NCBI GenBank assembly: GCA_036794395.1
Contig: DAIRGS010000298.1
Coordinates: forward strand, 1 to 8,550
Reading direction: 5' to 3'
Source of the DNA: DASXMX01 sp036794395
GTDB lineage: Bacteria > Planctomycetota > Phycisphaerae > Tepidisphaerales > Tepidisphaeraceae
Length of the DNA stretch: 8,550 nt
Within the stretch, counting starts at the first letter, position 1. Each line of letters opens with the position of its first letter. Under the pieces are notes generated by a model. It was not told the DNA's origin. It ran no database searches and saw only the letters and a program-made list of their open reading frames with translations. Position numbers and translations under genes: made by a program. Positions 1-6,620 of this stretch are shown one piece after another.

Positions 1-140
1 AGAGAGCTCGTCGCGGGCTGAGGCTCAGGCTCGAAGAGAGATCGCAGAGAAAACACCAGAGGAATCGGATGTCTGAGCTGCCCAATTGCTCGACACGCGA
101 CATTGCGATTTTACGAGTAAGCTCTTGCTGCTTCTGAATT

Positions 141-169
141 CTCTGCGCACTCGGCGTCTCCGCGGTGAG
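141..169. repeat. CTCTGCG-type short interspersed repeat
   Basis: The stretch is built from degenerate 9-10 base units, CTCTGCGCA, CTCGGCGT and CTCCGCGGTGAG. It resembles the widespread intergenic CTCTGCGCC/CTCTGCGTC/TCTGCGGTGA family that I recall from many bacterial genomes. The unit structure is seen directly; membership of a dispersed family is from memory and was not searched. Confidence 0.5.
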
Positions 170-335
170 TAATCCGGGGTCGAACGCGCGTGGAGGATAA
201 CGGGTGGGGCGGTCTTGACCAATTTGAGTTGGGACGTGGAGGCCCATGCGAAACGCTACACTCGGCGAGCGCCAAAAACTGTAGCATTTTGTAGCAAAGT
301 GTAGCATGGATCGCATTCTGGGGCGGACATATGTC

Positions 336-362
336 TTAAGTGGTTTCAGAATAATCACTTAA
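336..362. repeat. 7-bp inverted repeat at the edge of an AT-rich island
   Basis: TTAAGTG at 336-342 pairs with CACTTAA at 356-362 around a 13-nt loop. The repeat opens an AT-rich stretch running to about 396 that contrasts with its GC-rich surroundings and lies between the two halves of the TGTAGCAT cluster. It could be an operator, an unwinding element or a promoter region. I find no well-spaced -35/-10 pair, so no promoter is called. Confidence 0.4.
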
Positions 363-440
363 TTGATAGCATTATTATGATAAAATGAAGTATGATGCTA
401 CACCGGCGTGGCTCAACGCTACACTCGTCGCAGGCATATG

Positions 441-459
441 CGTTTTTGGGCCAAAAACG
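441..459. repeat. 19-nt perfect palindrome
   Basis: CGTTTTTGG at 441-449 and CCAAAAACG at 451-459 are exact reverse complements around one central G. The palindrome directly follows the 8-bp palindrome GCATATGC (434-441). In RNA it would make a stem whose loop is too tight unless inner pairs open, so a binding site for a dimeric protein is as likely as a hairpin. It is contained in the octamer cluster. Confidence 0.55.
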
Positions 460-568
460 GGGGTGGTTCCGGCGCATGCTACACAGGTGTAGCATTTCGT
501 GTTGCATGGTCAGGGGTGCAGGGGGCAGCGGGCATTGCTTTTACGATCTTGAAAATCCAAAAGTCTCG

Positions 569-645
569 GTTTCGCCGCGACTCGAAGAGGCGCGCTTTTC
601 TGGTGGCGAAACAGAAAATCGCTCCTCTTCGAGTCGCGGCGAAAC
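569..645. repeat. Near-perfect 77-nt hairpin
   Basis: Bases 569-590 and 624-645 are exact reverse complements over 22 bp. After a mismatch, 592-594 pairs with 620-622; after another mismatch, 596-602 pairs with 612-618. This leaves a 9-nt loop at 603-611, so 32 of 34 positions pair. Skipping one base at 568, CTC 565-567 can also pair with GAG 646-648. There is no T-run on either side, so it is not a standard intrinsic terminator. It could be a palindromic dispersed repeat, the body of a very small transposable element, or a folded RNA. No terminal repeats or target-site duplication were found. Confidence 0.75.
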
Positions 646-885
646 GAGGGGATTCCAAGGCTTTATCGCGTTTGAAACCGTGCAGGCGACGGGTGCGGTG
701 GGCCGGGGGCGGGCTGCCTGCGCTGCTGCTCAATCGCTGAAAATCCCGATCGCCGCTGCTGCAAAGAGGATCCGTTGATGCCGGCCCATCATGGGGACCT
801 CCAGGGTGAATATCAGGTGGGGGATCATACATTGGCGACGGGGCAATCCGTAGAAGAAAATTTTAGAGATTGGAGGGGCGATATG

Positions 886-913
886 TGTCCTTTGTCCTTG
901 GTCGGTGGTCATT
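886..913. repeat. Degenerate heptamer tandem repeat
   Basis: Four consecutive 7-base units can be read: TGTCCTT, TGTCCTT, GGTCGGT and GGTCATT. The pattern resembles the short tandemly repeated repetitive heptamers described in cyanobacteria and, from memory, common between genes in planctomycetes. The first two copies are identical and the next two degenerate. Family membership was not searched. Confidence 0.5.
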
Positions 914-915
914 AG

Positions 916-1375
916 ATAGGGGTCGGAGATGAAATGGCCAAGAGTGAAAGCTCTTGGCAGTCCCTCTCCTAAACCGTCGCTGATGTCGCCCACGACACCC
1001 AACCCCACCCCAAAACCCAAGACGCGCAAATTGCGTGGAACGGGCTGCCGCTCCACGAAGGCGGTATCCGCGGGCCTCGCCCGGCCGGGCCACTCGCGTT
1101 CCCGCATCTTTTGGAACCGCAAGCGACGAAACTCCTCATTTGGAATGGCACAGAGTTTGGCGATCAGTAGTGTACAAGGTAACCTTGGCCATCGCGGGCA
1201 CGGTCATCCGCAATAGTCTTCTCGCGCGGGAAATCCGCCATCGACGTGTCGCAAGGCTCGTCCCGGTGAAACCGTATGTCTCGGCTGCATCGGGATTATT
1301 GATAAATGGCGTGTATTGCCGATATTCAGTAATCGCTGCGACGTTGGCGTCCGGTGTGCCGAGTTCCAGCCGTAA
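916..1375 (-). pseudogene. Possible decayed gene fragments, minus strand
   Basis: Two minus-strand frames contain stretches that read like protein but lack usable starts. One runs from 1375 to a stop near 1137 and includes ITEYRQYTPFINNPDAAETY and GFTGTSLATRRWRISRAR; its frame opens straight after an in-frame TAA. The other is open from 1203 and includes IPNEEFRRLRFQKMREREW followed by PADTAFVERQPVPRNLRV and a glycine-rich tail. The two frames overlap at 1137-1203, as expected if one gene had suffered an indel. I do not recognise the family. Chance open frames in GC-rich DNA are the main alternative, so this is a weak call. Confidence 0.25.
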
Positions 1376-1386
1376 TTAATGCCGGA

Positions 1387-1706
1387 GTGAAGCCATCGGA
1401 GCTCTGCCCCTCAAAGCCGCTTCTCTCCTGCCGCACCTTACAAGCTGCGGTTACGAGCAACGCACGCTTCGTTCCCCTTACGAGTTCGGCACCGCAGACG
1501 GAGTCGGGAAGGTACCTCTAGCGGCCTTCGCTCAAGAACCACTGGACACGCGTTCCGCATGCATCATTGCGGTTGATGGAAGCAACGACACAGGTGAAAC
1601 CATAGCCGGACTTCGATCGATCGGTGCGCCCGTCGTTTTAGTTTGCGGCAGCGACTCGCTTCAATGGTGGGAGCAAACGTCAGCGGGGCCCGCTTTTCGC
1701 GACTCA
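1387..1706 (+). other. Upstream coding extension of the methyltransferase, lacking a normal start
   Basis: The frame of the downstream methyltransferase stays open back to 1380, just after a TAA at 1377-1379. It reads like protein throughout, for example FGTADGVGKVPLAAFAQEPL, RSACIIAVDGSNDTGET and GLRSIGAPVVLVCGSDSL. From memory, relatives have just such an N-terminal segment, with a short leader of the MKPS(D/E)L type. No ATG, GTG or TTG occurs in frame before GTG 1707. In the next frame, GTG at 1387 begins Met-Lys-Pro-Ser-Glu-Leu and then diverges; joining that frame to this one near 1404 gives MKPSEL-LPLKAASLLPHL. The simplest reading is one missing base near 1404, either a real mutation or a sequencing error. 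A CTG start (1404 or 1428) is the alternative. Confidence 0.6.
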
Positions 1707-4064
1707 GTGCCGTGGGAAAATGTCTCCAACTTCTTCGCCGTACAGGCGTCCGAGTTTCATCCGCAAAGAATTTACCGAGCCAAGACCCGTGGCCGGTTCG
1801 ATTCGTCGGACCAGCTCAAGTTCGTAGACATCGGACTTATGCCGCTTGTCGAAGGGGAAATCGGCGAGGCGATCGGCCGCCTGGTCGAACGAACCGTCCG
1901 CCAAATGCGGGATGACATCAACCTTCCACAAGTAACACCGGCGTTTGGCAAATGGCTTTTCCAGTGCGTTTTTTGGCTCATCGCCGGAAAGATTCTGAAG
2001 GACAAGGACGTTCCACGGTTTCGGAACGCTGAGCTTTCCGATCCACTCGATGTGTTCCGGCTCGTCAGTAGACACTACGACGCTGTTCCAATTCCCATTC
2101 CCATCGAGGGCGGACTCGACGCACTTCGCCGCGCTGCTGCAACCATTAAGGACTTTTCGCCGCTGAACAACATCACTACCGAGTCCCTCGCGTATGTCTA
2201 CGAAAATACCCTGGTATCGAGGACGACGCGAGCGAAACTTGGAACCCACAGCACGCCGGCATGGCTGGTCGACTATGTCCTTTGGCGAATGACTCCTTGG
2301 ATCGAGCAAATCGACCCGCATCTACGTCATGTATTCGAACCCGCCTCAGGGCATTCCGCGTTTCTCGTCGCCGCTCTGCGTACGCTCCGTGAGTTGCACC
2401 CGGGCGACATGAACGAGGCCGAGCGAATGCGCTACATGCGAAAGCGCATCCACGGCATTGAAATAGACGACTTCGCACGTGAGATCGGCCGGCTATCTCT
2501 CACGCTGGCGGACATCCCAAACCCCGACAACTGGGACTTGCGCGAGGGCGATATGCTCAAGGGTCGCGCACTAACTGAATTAGCCGGATCCGCAAACGTT
2601 CTTTTGGCGAATCCGCCTTTTGAAAGCATTTCTGCTGCCGAAGGTGCGGCGTACCGCCAGTCCAACGTCAAGCTGACCTACAAAAATAAGACCGCTGAGG
2701 TGCTATGTCGTTGCTTCCACGCGATGCCGCGTGACGGCGTGTTCGGCGTTGTTGTGCCGCAGAGTATACTAATTAACAAAAGTGCGAAGCAGATTCGCAA
2801 CGATCTCCTCTGGGGTTTTGAGATCAGCGAGATATGCTTATTTCCCGATAAAGTTTTTCAGTTCTCGGACGTAGAATCCGCACTGCTGATCGGGCAAAAG
2901 CGAAAACCCACAACGTCAAGTCTCGTGCGTTACCGACGTGTGCGCGAACGCGGGATGGAGGCATTTCGGCTACGCTCCGAAGCAACTTTCGAGAAGCTCA
3001 CGGTGCAGTCGTCGTTCCTATTCCGCACAGATTACGTACTGCGTGTCCCGGAATTGGAAGATATATGGGGCGCGCTCGCGCAACTCCCCCACCTCGGAAG
3101 TGTCGCGGATATTGGAAGGGGGTTGGAGTATAAGCCCGACGGCGAGTGCCCGGCGGGAGAACTCACTATTTCGGATGAACGTTTTAACAAAGCCGTACGC
3201 GGATTCGACGTTTTGGATGGAGAACTAGAAGTACAGATTCACGGTCTCCCAGCCCTTCGGTGGATTAGCATATCGAAGCGGGTACTTCGAAGGCGAGGGA
3301 CCGGAGCGGTTACAGGCAAGCCACAGGTGCTTTGGAACGCCGCGCCCGTTAATCGAGGTCCTTGGCGGCTAAAAGCACTTATTGACCGCAAGGGACGTGC
3401 AATTACCGGGCAATTCCTGAGCGTACGTCCAAAGCACACTTGTTCACTTGAATACCTTTGGGCCATCTGCAATTCTCCGATAGCAAATGCGTATGCGTAC
3501 GCCCATTTGGGCAAGCGTCACAATTTGGTGGTGCATATGCGTCGTATTCCAATACCGGACATTTCGACGTCTCAAGTACTTGAGGTTAGCACTGCCGTGA
3601 AAGAGTATTTTGCCGGCCCAAGTCGACAAAAATTGCTAAGTGTTGATTCCACAGTTCTGCGCCTCTACGACCTTTCTCCCCGGCATGAACGGCAGTTATT
3701 GGAGCTGTTTCGAGGCTTCCCGCGTAAGGGCCTCCCGTTTGACTTCGGGGATTATTTCCCGCTCGATGCCGCGCCCACCGGGCGGCTCGCCGATTCAGCT
3801 CATATGTTCGACACAGACGGTTTGGTTTTGAAACGACTGCCGAGTTGGTGGGCCGAGACGAACCGTAGGCGTGTGGAACTCATCGATAAGCAACTTCAGG
3901 GCAGTCTCACGGCGGTGGAGGAATCCGAGCTTGAACGGATCGAGCGGCGCATGGACAAGGCACTGAACGAGGTCGCTCCTCTCCCGCCCATGCCTGAAGG
4001 TAACGGCGCTCGGTCGAGCAATGGATCGGAGAGGCCCGAGCACCGCGGGGGACGAGGGGCATGA
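1707..4064 (+). CDS. N-6 DNA methylase, gamma-class adenine methyltransferase
   Basis: Transfers a methyl group from S-adenosylmethionine to the N6 of adenine in DNA, in the cytoplasm. From the GTG at 1707 the protein has 785 residues. Visible motifs are YVYENTL (163-169), the HSTPAWLVDYVL stretch (181-192) typical of type I and Eco57I-like methylases, the cofactor motif FEPASGHSAFL (210-220) with His where Gly is usual, IEIDD (251-255), the catalytic NPPF (302-305) in LLANPPFE, and VVPQSIL (349-355). Residues about 460-620 resemble a target-recognition region (LGSVADIGRGLEYKP). The tail at 714-760 is charged and probably helical. GTG 1707 is probably internal: about 109 in-frame residues precede it without a normal start. 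The stop overlaps the HNH gene by ATGA. Third codon positions look less GC-biased than in the minus-strand genes, hinting at acquisition by transfer. The recognition sequence cannot be read from here. Confidence 0.9.
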   Translation: MPWENVSNFFAVQASEFHPQRIYRAKTRGRFDSSDQLKFVDIGLMPLVEGEIGEAIGRLVERTVRQMRDDINLPQVTPAFGKWLFQCVFWLIAGKILKDKDVPRFRNAELSDPLDVFRLVSRHYDAVPIPIPIEGGLDALRRAAATIKDFSPLNNITTESLAYVYENTLVSRTTRAKLGTHSTPAWLVDYVLWRMTPWIEQIDPHLRHVFEPASGHSAFLVAALRTLRELHPGDMNEAERMRYMRKRIHGIEIDDFAREIGRLSLTLADIPNPDNWDLREGDMLKGRALTELAGSANVLLANPPFESISAAEGAAYRQSNVKLTYKNKTAEVLCRCFHAMPRDGVFGVVVPQSILINKSAKQIRNDLLWGFEISEICLFPDKVFQFSDVESALLIGQKRKPTTSSLVRYRRVRERGMEAFRLRSEATFEKLTVQSSFLFRTDYVLRVPELEDIWGALAQLPHLGSVADIGRGLEYKPDGECPAGELTISDERFNKAVRGFDVLDGELEVQIHGLPALRWISISKRVLRRRGTGAVTGKPQVLWNAAPVNRGPWRLKALIDRKGRAITGQFLSVRPKHTCSLEYLWAICNSPIANAYAYAHLGKRHNLVVHMRRIPIPDISTSQVLEVSTAVKEYFAGPSRQKLLSVDSTVLRLYDLSPRHERQLLELFRGFPRKGLPFDFGDYFPLDAAPTGRLADSAHMFDTDGLVLKRLPSWWAETNRRRVELIDKQLQGSLTAVEESELERIERRMDKALNEVAPLPPMPEGNGARSSNGSERPEHRGGRGA

Positions 4065-4648
4065 TATTCACCTATGCGCCGACCGCCCATCGACGTCGCC
4101 ATGGGCCGAGGGGGTATGTCGACTACCGCTCATTCAAGGAGTGGTTGCGCGACGAATTCCGTTTCACGTGCGCTTACTGTCTTTGTCGCGAGTGTTGGTT
4201 TCCGTCGCCAGCAGACGCGTTCAGCACGGATCACGTGATCCCTCAATCGGCCGACGAATCGCGCATCCGTGATTACGACAATCTTGTTTACGCATGTACC
4301 CGCTGCAACGCCCGGAAGCAGAATGCCCGAGGCCTACCAGACCCATGCTCAACTGCTTTCGGCACCCTCCTGCTAGTCAATGCCGACGGAACGGTCGTGT
4401 CAAAACACCGCGACGGCTTACGGATTATACGAGTCCTTAAACTGGATGACCCAGGGCTTGTTGAGTATCGGAACAGAATGTTGACGCTCTTCGCAGGCAG
4501 TTCGTCTGGAACTCGCTGGTTCGGGTTTCCCGACGACTTGCCAGATCTCCGTCTGCTCCGTCCCCCTCGTGGAAACTCGCGACAATCCGGCGTCGAGGAT
4601 AGCTGGTTCGTAAAGCGCGAGCGTGGAACGCTCCCGGATATATATTAG
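4061..4648 (+). CDS. HNH endonuclease, likely partner of the methyltransferase
   Basis: Predicted metal-dependent DNA nuclease of 195 residues. The core follows an N-terminal GYVDYRSFKEWLRDEF stretch. CAYC (Cys37, Cys40) and CTRC (Cys79, Cys82) are two knuckles that should bind structural zinc. STDHVIPQS carries Asp57 and the expected catalytic His58; DYDNL carries Asn74; CNARK follows with Asn83 in the last HNH position. Residues about 90-195 match no family I know and could hold DNA-binding or dimer contacts. The ATG sits inside the stop codon of the methyltransferase gene, so the two are almost certainly co-transcribed and translationally coupled. A restriction role in a type II-like system is inferred from this pairing. 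A standalone HNH of another role is possible, because this compact HNH type also occurs without a methylase. Confidence 0.88.
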   Translation: MIFTYAPTAHRRRHGPRGYVDYRSFKEWLRDEFRFTCAYCLCRECWFPSPADAFSTDHVIPQSADESRIRDYDNLVYACTRCNARKQNARGLPDPCSTAFGTLLLVNADGTVVSKHRDGLRIIRVLKLDDPGLVEYRNRMLTLFAGSSSGTRWFGFPDDLPDLRLLRPPRGNSRQSGVEDSWFVKRERGTLPDIY

Positions 4649-5034
4649 ACGGAGACCGTCGAAGGGAACCGAAGCACCTGCCGTCGCGACTCCGAATCGA
4701 CCACAAGCGATCGACAACTATTTGGTAGCAACCTGCGAGGTAGGGATCCTCTCGCGTGAACCGTTTTCGCCATAGCCCGACGGAAGGCCCGGCAGCTTAA
4801 GCCGCAATTCGCCGGGCATGGGAGCTGGCTGGGAATTACTCGGAGCCAGGAGCGAGTTTGCCTGCCGGCTTCCCGCATGGCATCCCCGTGCAGGGGAGCT
4901 AAATGAGAAGGAAGTGAGGCTGGCCGCCCCTTCACATTCGCATTCCACGTCCACTTGTCTCCAAGTCAATCATTGAAGGTAACCTCAGCTCATTAGTCCA
5001 CCGGTCGTTGCGGCGGGCAATGTGACGAACGCCA
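4649..5034. other. Hairpin-rich intergenic region between convergent genes
   Basis: No credible gene. Small inverted repeats follow each other: GACGG/CCGTC at 4648-4652 and 4656-4660, GCGAG/CTCGC at 4735-4739 and 4751-4755, GCCCGGC/GCCGGGC at 4787-4793 and 4811-4817, CTGGCT/AGCCAG at 4825-4830 and 4844-4849, TCCCC/GGGGA at 4883-4887 and 4893-4897, and ACTTG/CAAGT at 4953-4957 and 4962-4966. None has a T-run, so none is a textbook terminator, though the first lies right at the end of the HNH gene. Two overlapping minus-strand frames are open here but look like translations of structured non-coding sequence. A folded RNA or a dispersed repeat would explain the density of stems. Confidence 0.5.
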
Positions 5035-6495
5035 TCAAATCGTCTCCGGCACAACGAACGGGTGGCGGTACTCGCGGGTGAGGAGGGCGTTGGCGGTTGC
5101 GTTGGGGCCGAAGTTTTCGGCTTGGGGATCGAACTGGAGGCGGGGGCCGGATTGGTAGGCGGTTTCCATCAGGTTCAGCGCGTTGTCGGCGAGGTGTTGC
5201 TCGAAGCGGCCGAAGGCTTCGGCGAAATCGATCTTCTCGGCGGGGATTGGGGCGGTGGCGGCAAAGGGGTGGGGGGGGCCGGTGCGGTAGGAGATGTTGG
5301 CCAGGTGGCACATGGCGCTGGAGAGATGGCCTTCGAGGACGGGGCACTTGAGATCGGATTGCTTGCGGGTGCGGACTGCGTCGATGAAGTTGGAAAAATG
5401 GTTGCCGCCGCCGTGGAAGGTTTTGACTTGTTTGCCATTGGCGTCGAAGGCGACGACGGCTCGTGAGTCTTCGTTTGCAAAGGCGACGAAGCCGTCGGTG
5501 CCGTAGATGATGTTGCCGACCATCAGGCCGGAGGCCGGCGGGGTTTTGAGGCCGCGGACTTCGAAGAGAACGTGGGCGCTGGGGTATTCGAAGAAGGCGA
5601 GCTGTGTGTTGGGGGTTTGGCCATCATCTTCGTAGCCGAAGCGGCCGCCAACGGAAATGACTGATTCAGGGAGGGCTTGGTTGAGGGCCCAGCGGGCGAT
5701 GTCCATCTGGTGGATGCCCTGGTTTCCGATATCGCCGTTGCCGTAGTCCCAGTTCCAATGCCAGTTGTAGTGAAAGCGGTTTTTGTTGAACGGGCGGAGC
5801 GGGGCGGGGCCTTGCCAGAGGTCGTAATCGACGCCGGGCGGAACTTGGGTGTCGGGAAAATGGCCGATGCTGGGTCGCGGCTTGTAGCAGAGGCCGCGGG
5901 CGAGGCGCACTTTTCCGATGCCGCCATCATGAATGTATTGGATGCCCTGGATATGGGCGGGATTGGAGCGGGATTGGGTGCCGGCCTGGCAGATGCGGTT
6001 GAACTTGAGCCGGGCCTGTTCGAGCCGGCGGCCCTCGGTCAGTTCGTGGCTGACGGGTTTCTCGACGTATACATCTTTGCCGGCCTGCATCGCCCAGATC
6101 GCGGCCAGCGTGTGCCAGTGATTCGGCACGGCAATCGAGACGGCATCGACGGATTTATCTTCGAGCAGTTTGCGAATGTCGGCGTATTGAGTGGCTTTGG
6201 GTCGGCCGCGGCTTTGCAAGGATCTTTGAGCCGGGCCGAACGTGCTTTGGTCGATATCGCATAATGCGACGATCTGAACACGATCATCGAAGGTGTAAGA
6301 ATCGAGATGATCTTTGCCGCGGCCATGCAGGCCGATGATGGCGACGCCGACGCGGTCGTTGGGAGATGGACGCGTGGCCGGCGGCGTTGGGGGATCGGCT
6401 TCGGTGGCAGCTTGGGATTTTTGTGCGGCGGCCAGACCCGCGGCGGCGACCGCGAGCGTGTGTTCCAAGAAAGAACGGCGGGTGAATTGCGACAT
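5035..6495 (-). CDS. Tat-exported Gfo/Idh/MocA-family oxidoreductase
   Basis: Predicted NAD(P)-dependent sugar or polyol dehydrogenase of 486 residues. The N-terminus TRRSFLEHTLAVAAAGLAAA is a twin-arginine leader (Arg6-Arg7, hydrophobic stretch 13-24), so the folded enzyme should be exported to the periplasm. A Rossmann fold starts at VGVAIIGLHGRGKDHL (49-64). SIAVPNHWHT (120-129) and VEKPVS (144-149) carry the family signatures, with Lys146 of EKP near the active site. The central part holds FHYNWHWNWDYGNGDIG (241-257) and GIHQMDIARW (260-269), typical of the secreted branch common in Planctomycetes and Bacteroidetes, with His262 a likely catalytic residue. The length fits this branch. AAGGAA lies 6 nt before the ATG, which supports the start. 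A run of eight C's (plus-strand G 5271-5278) lies in the coding sequence. The substrate is not predictable from here. Confidence 0.93.
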   Translation of the reverse strand: MSQFTRRSFLEHTLAVAAAGLAAAQKSQAATEADPPTPPATRPSPNDRVGVAIIGLHGRGKDHLDSYTFDDRVQIVALCDIDQSTFGPAQRSLQSRGRPKATQYADIRKLLEDKSVDAVSIAVPNHWHTLAAIWAMQAGKDVYVEKPVSHELTEGRRLEQARLKFNRICQAGTQSRSNPAHIQGIQYIHDGGIGKVRLARGLCYKPRPSIGHFPDTQVPPGVDYDLWQGPAPLRPFNKNRFHYNWHWNWDYGNGDIGNQGIHQMDIARWALNQALPESVISVGGRFGYEDDGQTPNTQLAFFEYPSAHVLFEVRGLKTPPASGLMVGNIIYGTDGFVAFANEDSRAVVAFDANGKQVKTFHGGGNHFSNFIDAVRTRKQSDLKCPVLEGHLSSAMCHLANISYRTGPPHPFAATAPIPAEKIDFAEAFGRFEQHLADNALNLMETAYQSGPRLQFDPQAENFGPNATANALLTREYRHPFVVPETI

Positions 6496-6501
6496 GGGCT
6501 G

Positions 6502-6507
6502 TTCCTT
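6502..6507 (-). promoter_or_regulatory. Ribosome binding site of the oxidoreductase
   Basis: AAGGAA on the minus strand lies 6 nt upstream of the ATG at 6495. This is good Shine-Dalgarno complementarity at normal spacing, and it fixes the start of the Tat leader. Confidence 0.6.
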
Positions 6508-6620
6508 GAATGTGGATCAGATCATCTTCGCAATGGGTGCGAGGTTCAAATTATCTGTGGGCGGAGAGATGCGAAGCGCTCGCACAGTAGCCCTCCCGTG
6601 TCGCCCGCGAATACGGACGA

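Larger units (their letters stand above)
252..495. repeat. Iteron-like cluster of TGTAGCAT octamers
   Basis: Exact TGTAGCAT occurs at 280-287, 300-307 and 488-495, and its complement at 395-402 and 476-483. TGTAGCAA is at 290-297, and the related CGCTACAC is at 254-261 and 417-424. The copies at 280, 290 and 300 are spaced by exactly 10 bp, one helical turn. Those at 476 and 488 form a 9-bp inverted repeat with a 2-nt spacer. A 13-bp direct repeat, AACGCTACACTCG, lies at 252-264 and 415-427, each copy followed by GCCAAAAAC (271-279 and 450-458), so the array looks like two diverged copies of one module. Phased and inverted sites of this kind are typical of protein-binding arrays such as operators, iterons or recombinase sites. 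No binding protein is encoded nearby, so the function is unknown. Confidence 0.7.
1..1379. other. Long gene-poor, repeat-rich accessory region
   Basis: No reading frame in this stretch has a credible start, ribosome binding site and protein-like composition together; the open frames are short, overlap on both strands and are rich in Arg, Ser and Pro, as expected for chance frames in GC-rich DNA. The recognisable content is repetitive or palindromic: a CTCTGCG-type repeat, a cluster of TGTAGCAT octamers with an AT-rich core, a 19-bp palindrome, a 77-nt hairpin, heptamer repeats, and two decayed-looking minus-strand frames near the right end. Each is listed separately. About 646-885 holds nothing I can identify. 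Such gaps are places where mobile or defence genes often sit, which fits the methyltransferase/nuclease pair that follows. Confidence 0.7.

Noticed and set aside
252..495. CRISPR array
   Set aside because: The repeats are only 8-13 bp, occur in both orientations and have irregular spacing, and no cas gene is present.
408..740. Open plus-strand frame of 110 codons across the large hairpin
   Set aside because: It translates both arms of the 77-nt inverted repeat, is very rich in Arg and Ala, has no ribosome binding site and overlaps another open frame.
1168..1186. Sequence GTACAAGGTAACC resembling the 3' end of 16S rRNA (GTAACAAGGTAACC)
   Set aside because: The similarity is about a dozen bases, the anti-Shine-Dalgarno end is missing and no other rRNA signature flanks it.
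4843..4873. Possible group II intron domain V (GAGCC ... GGCTTC pairing)
   Set aside because: Only the outer stem fits; the catalytic triad context, loop and length do not match, and no intron reverse transcriptase is nearby.
5062..6264. Several plus-strand open frames opposite the oxidoreductase gene
   Set aside because: They are antisense shadows caused by the high GC at third codon positions of the minus-strand gene and have no starts or motifs of their own.
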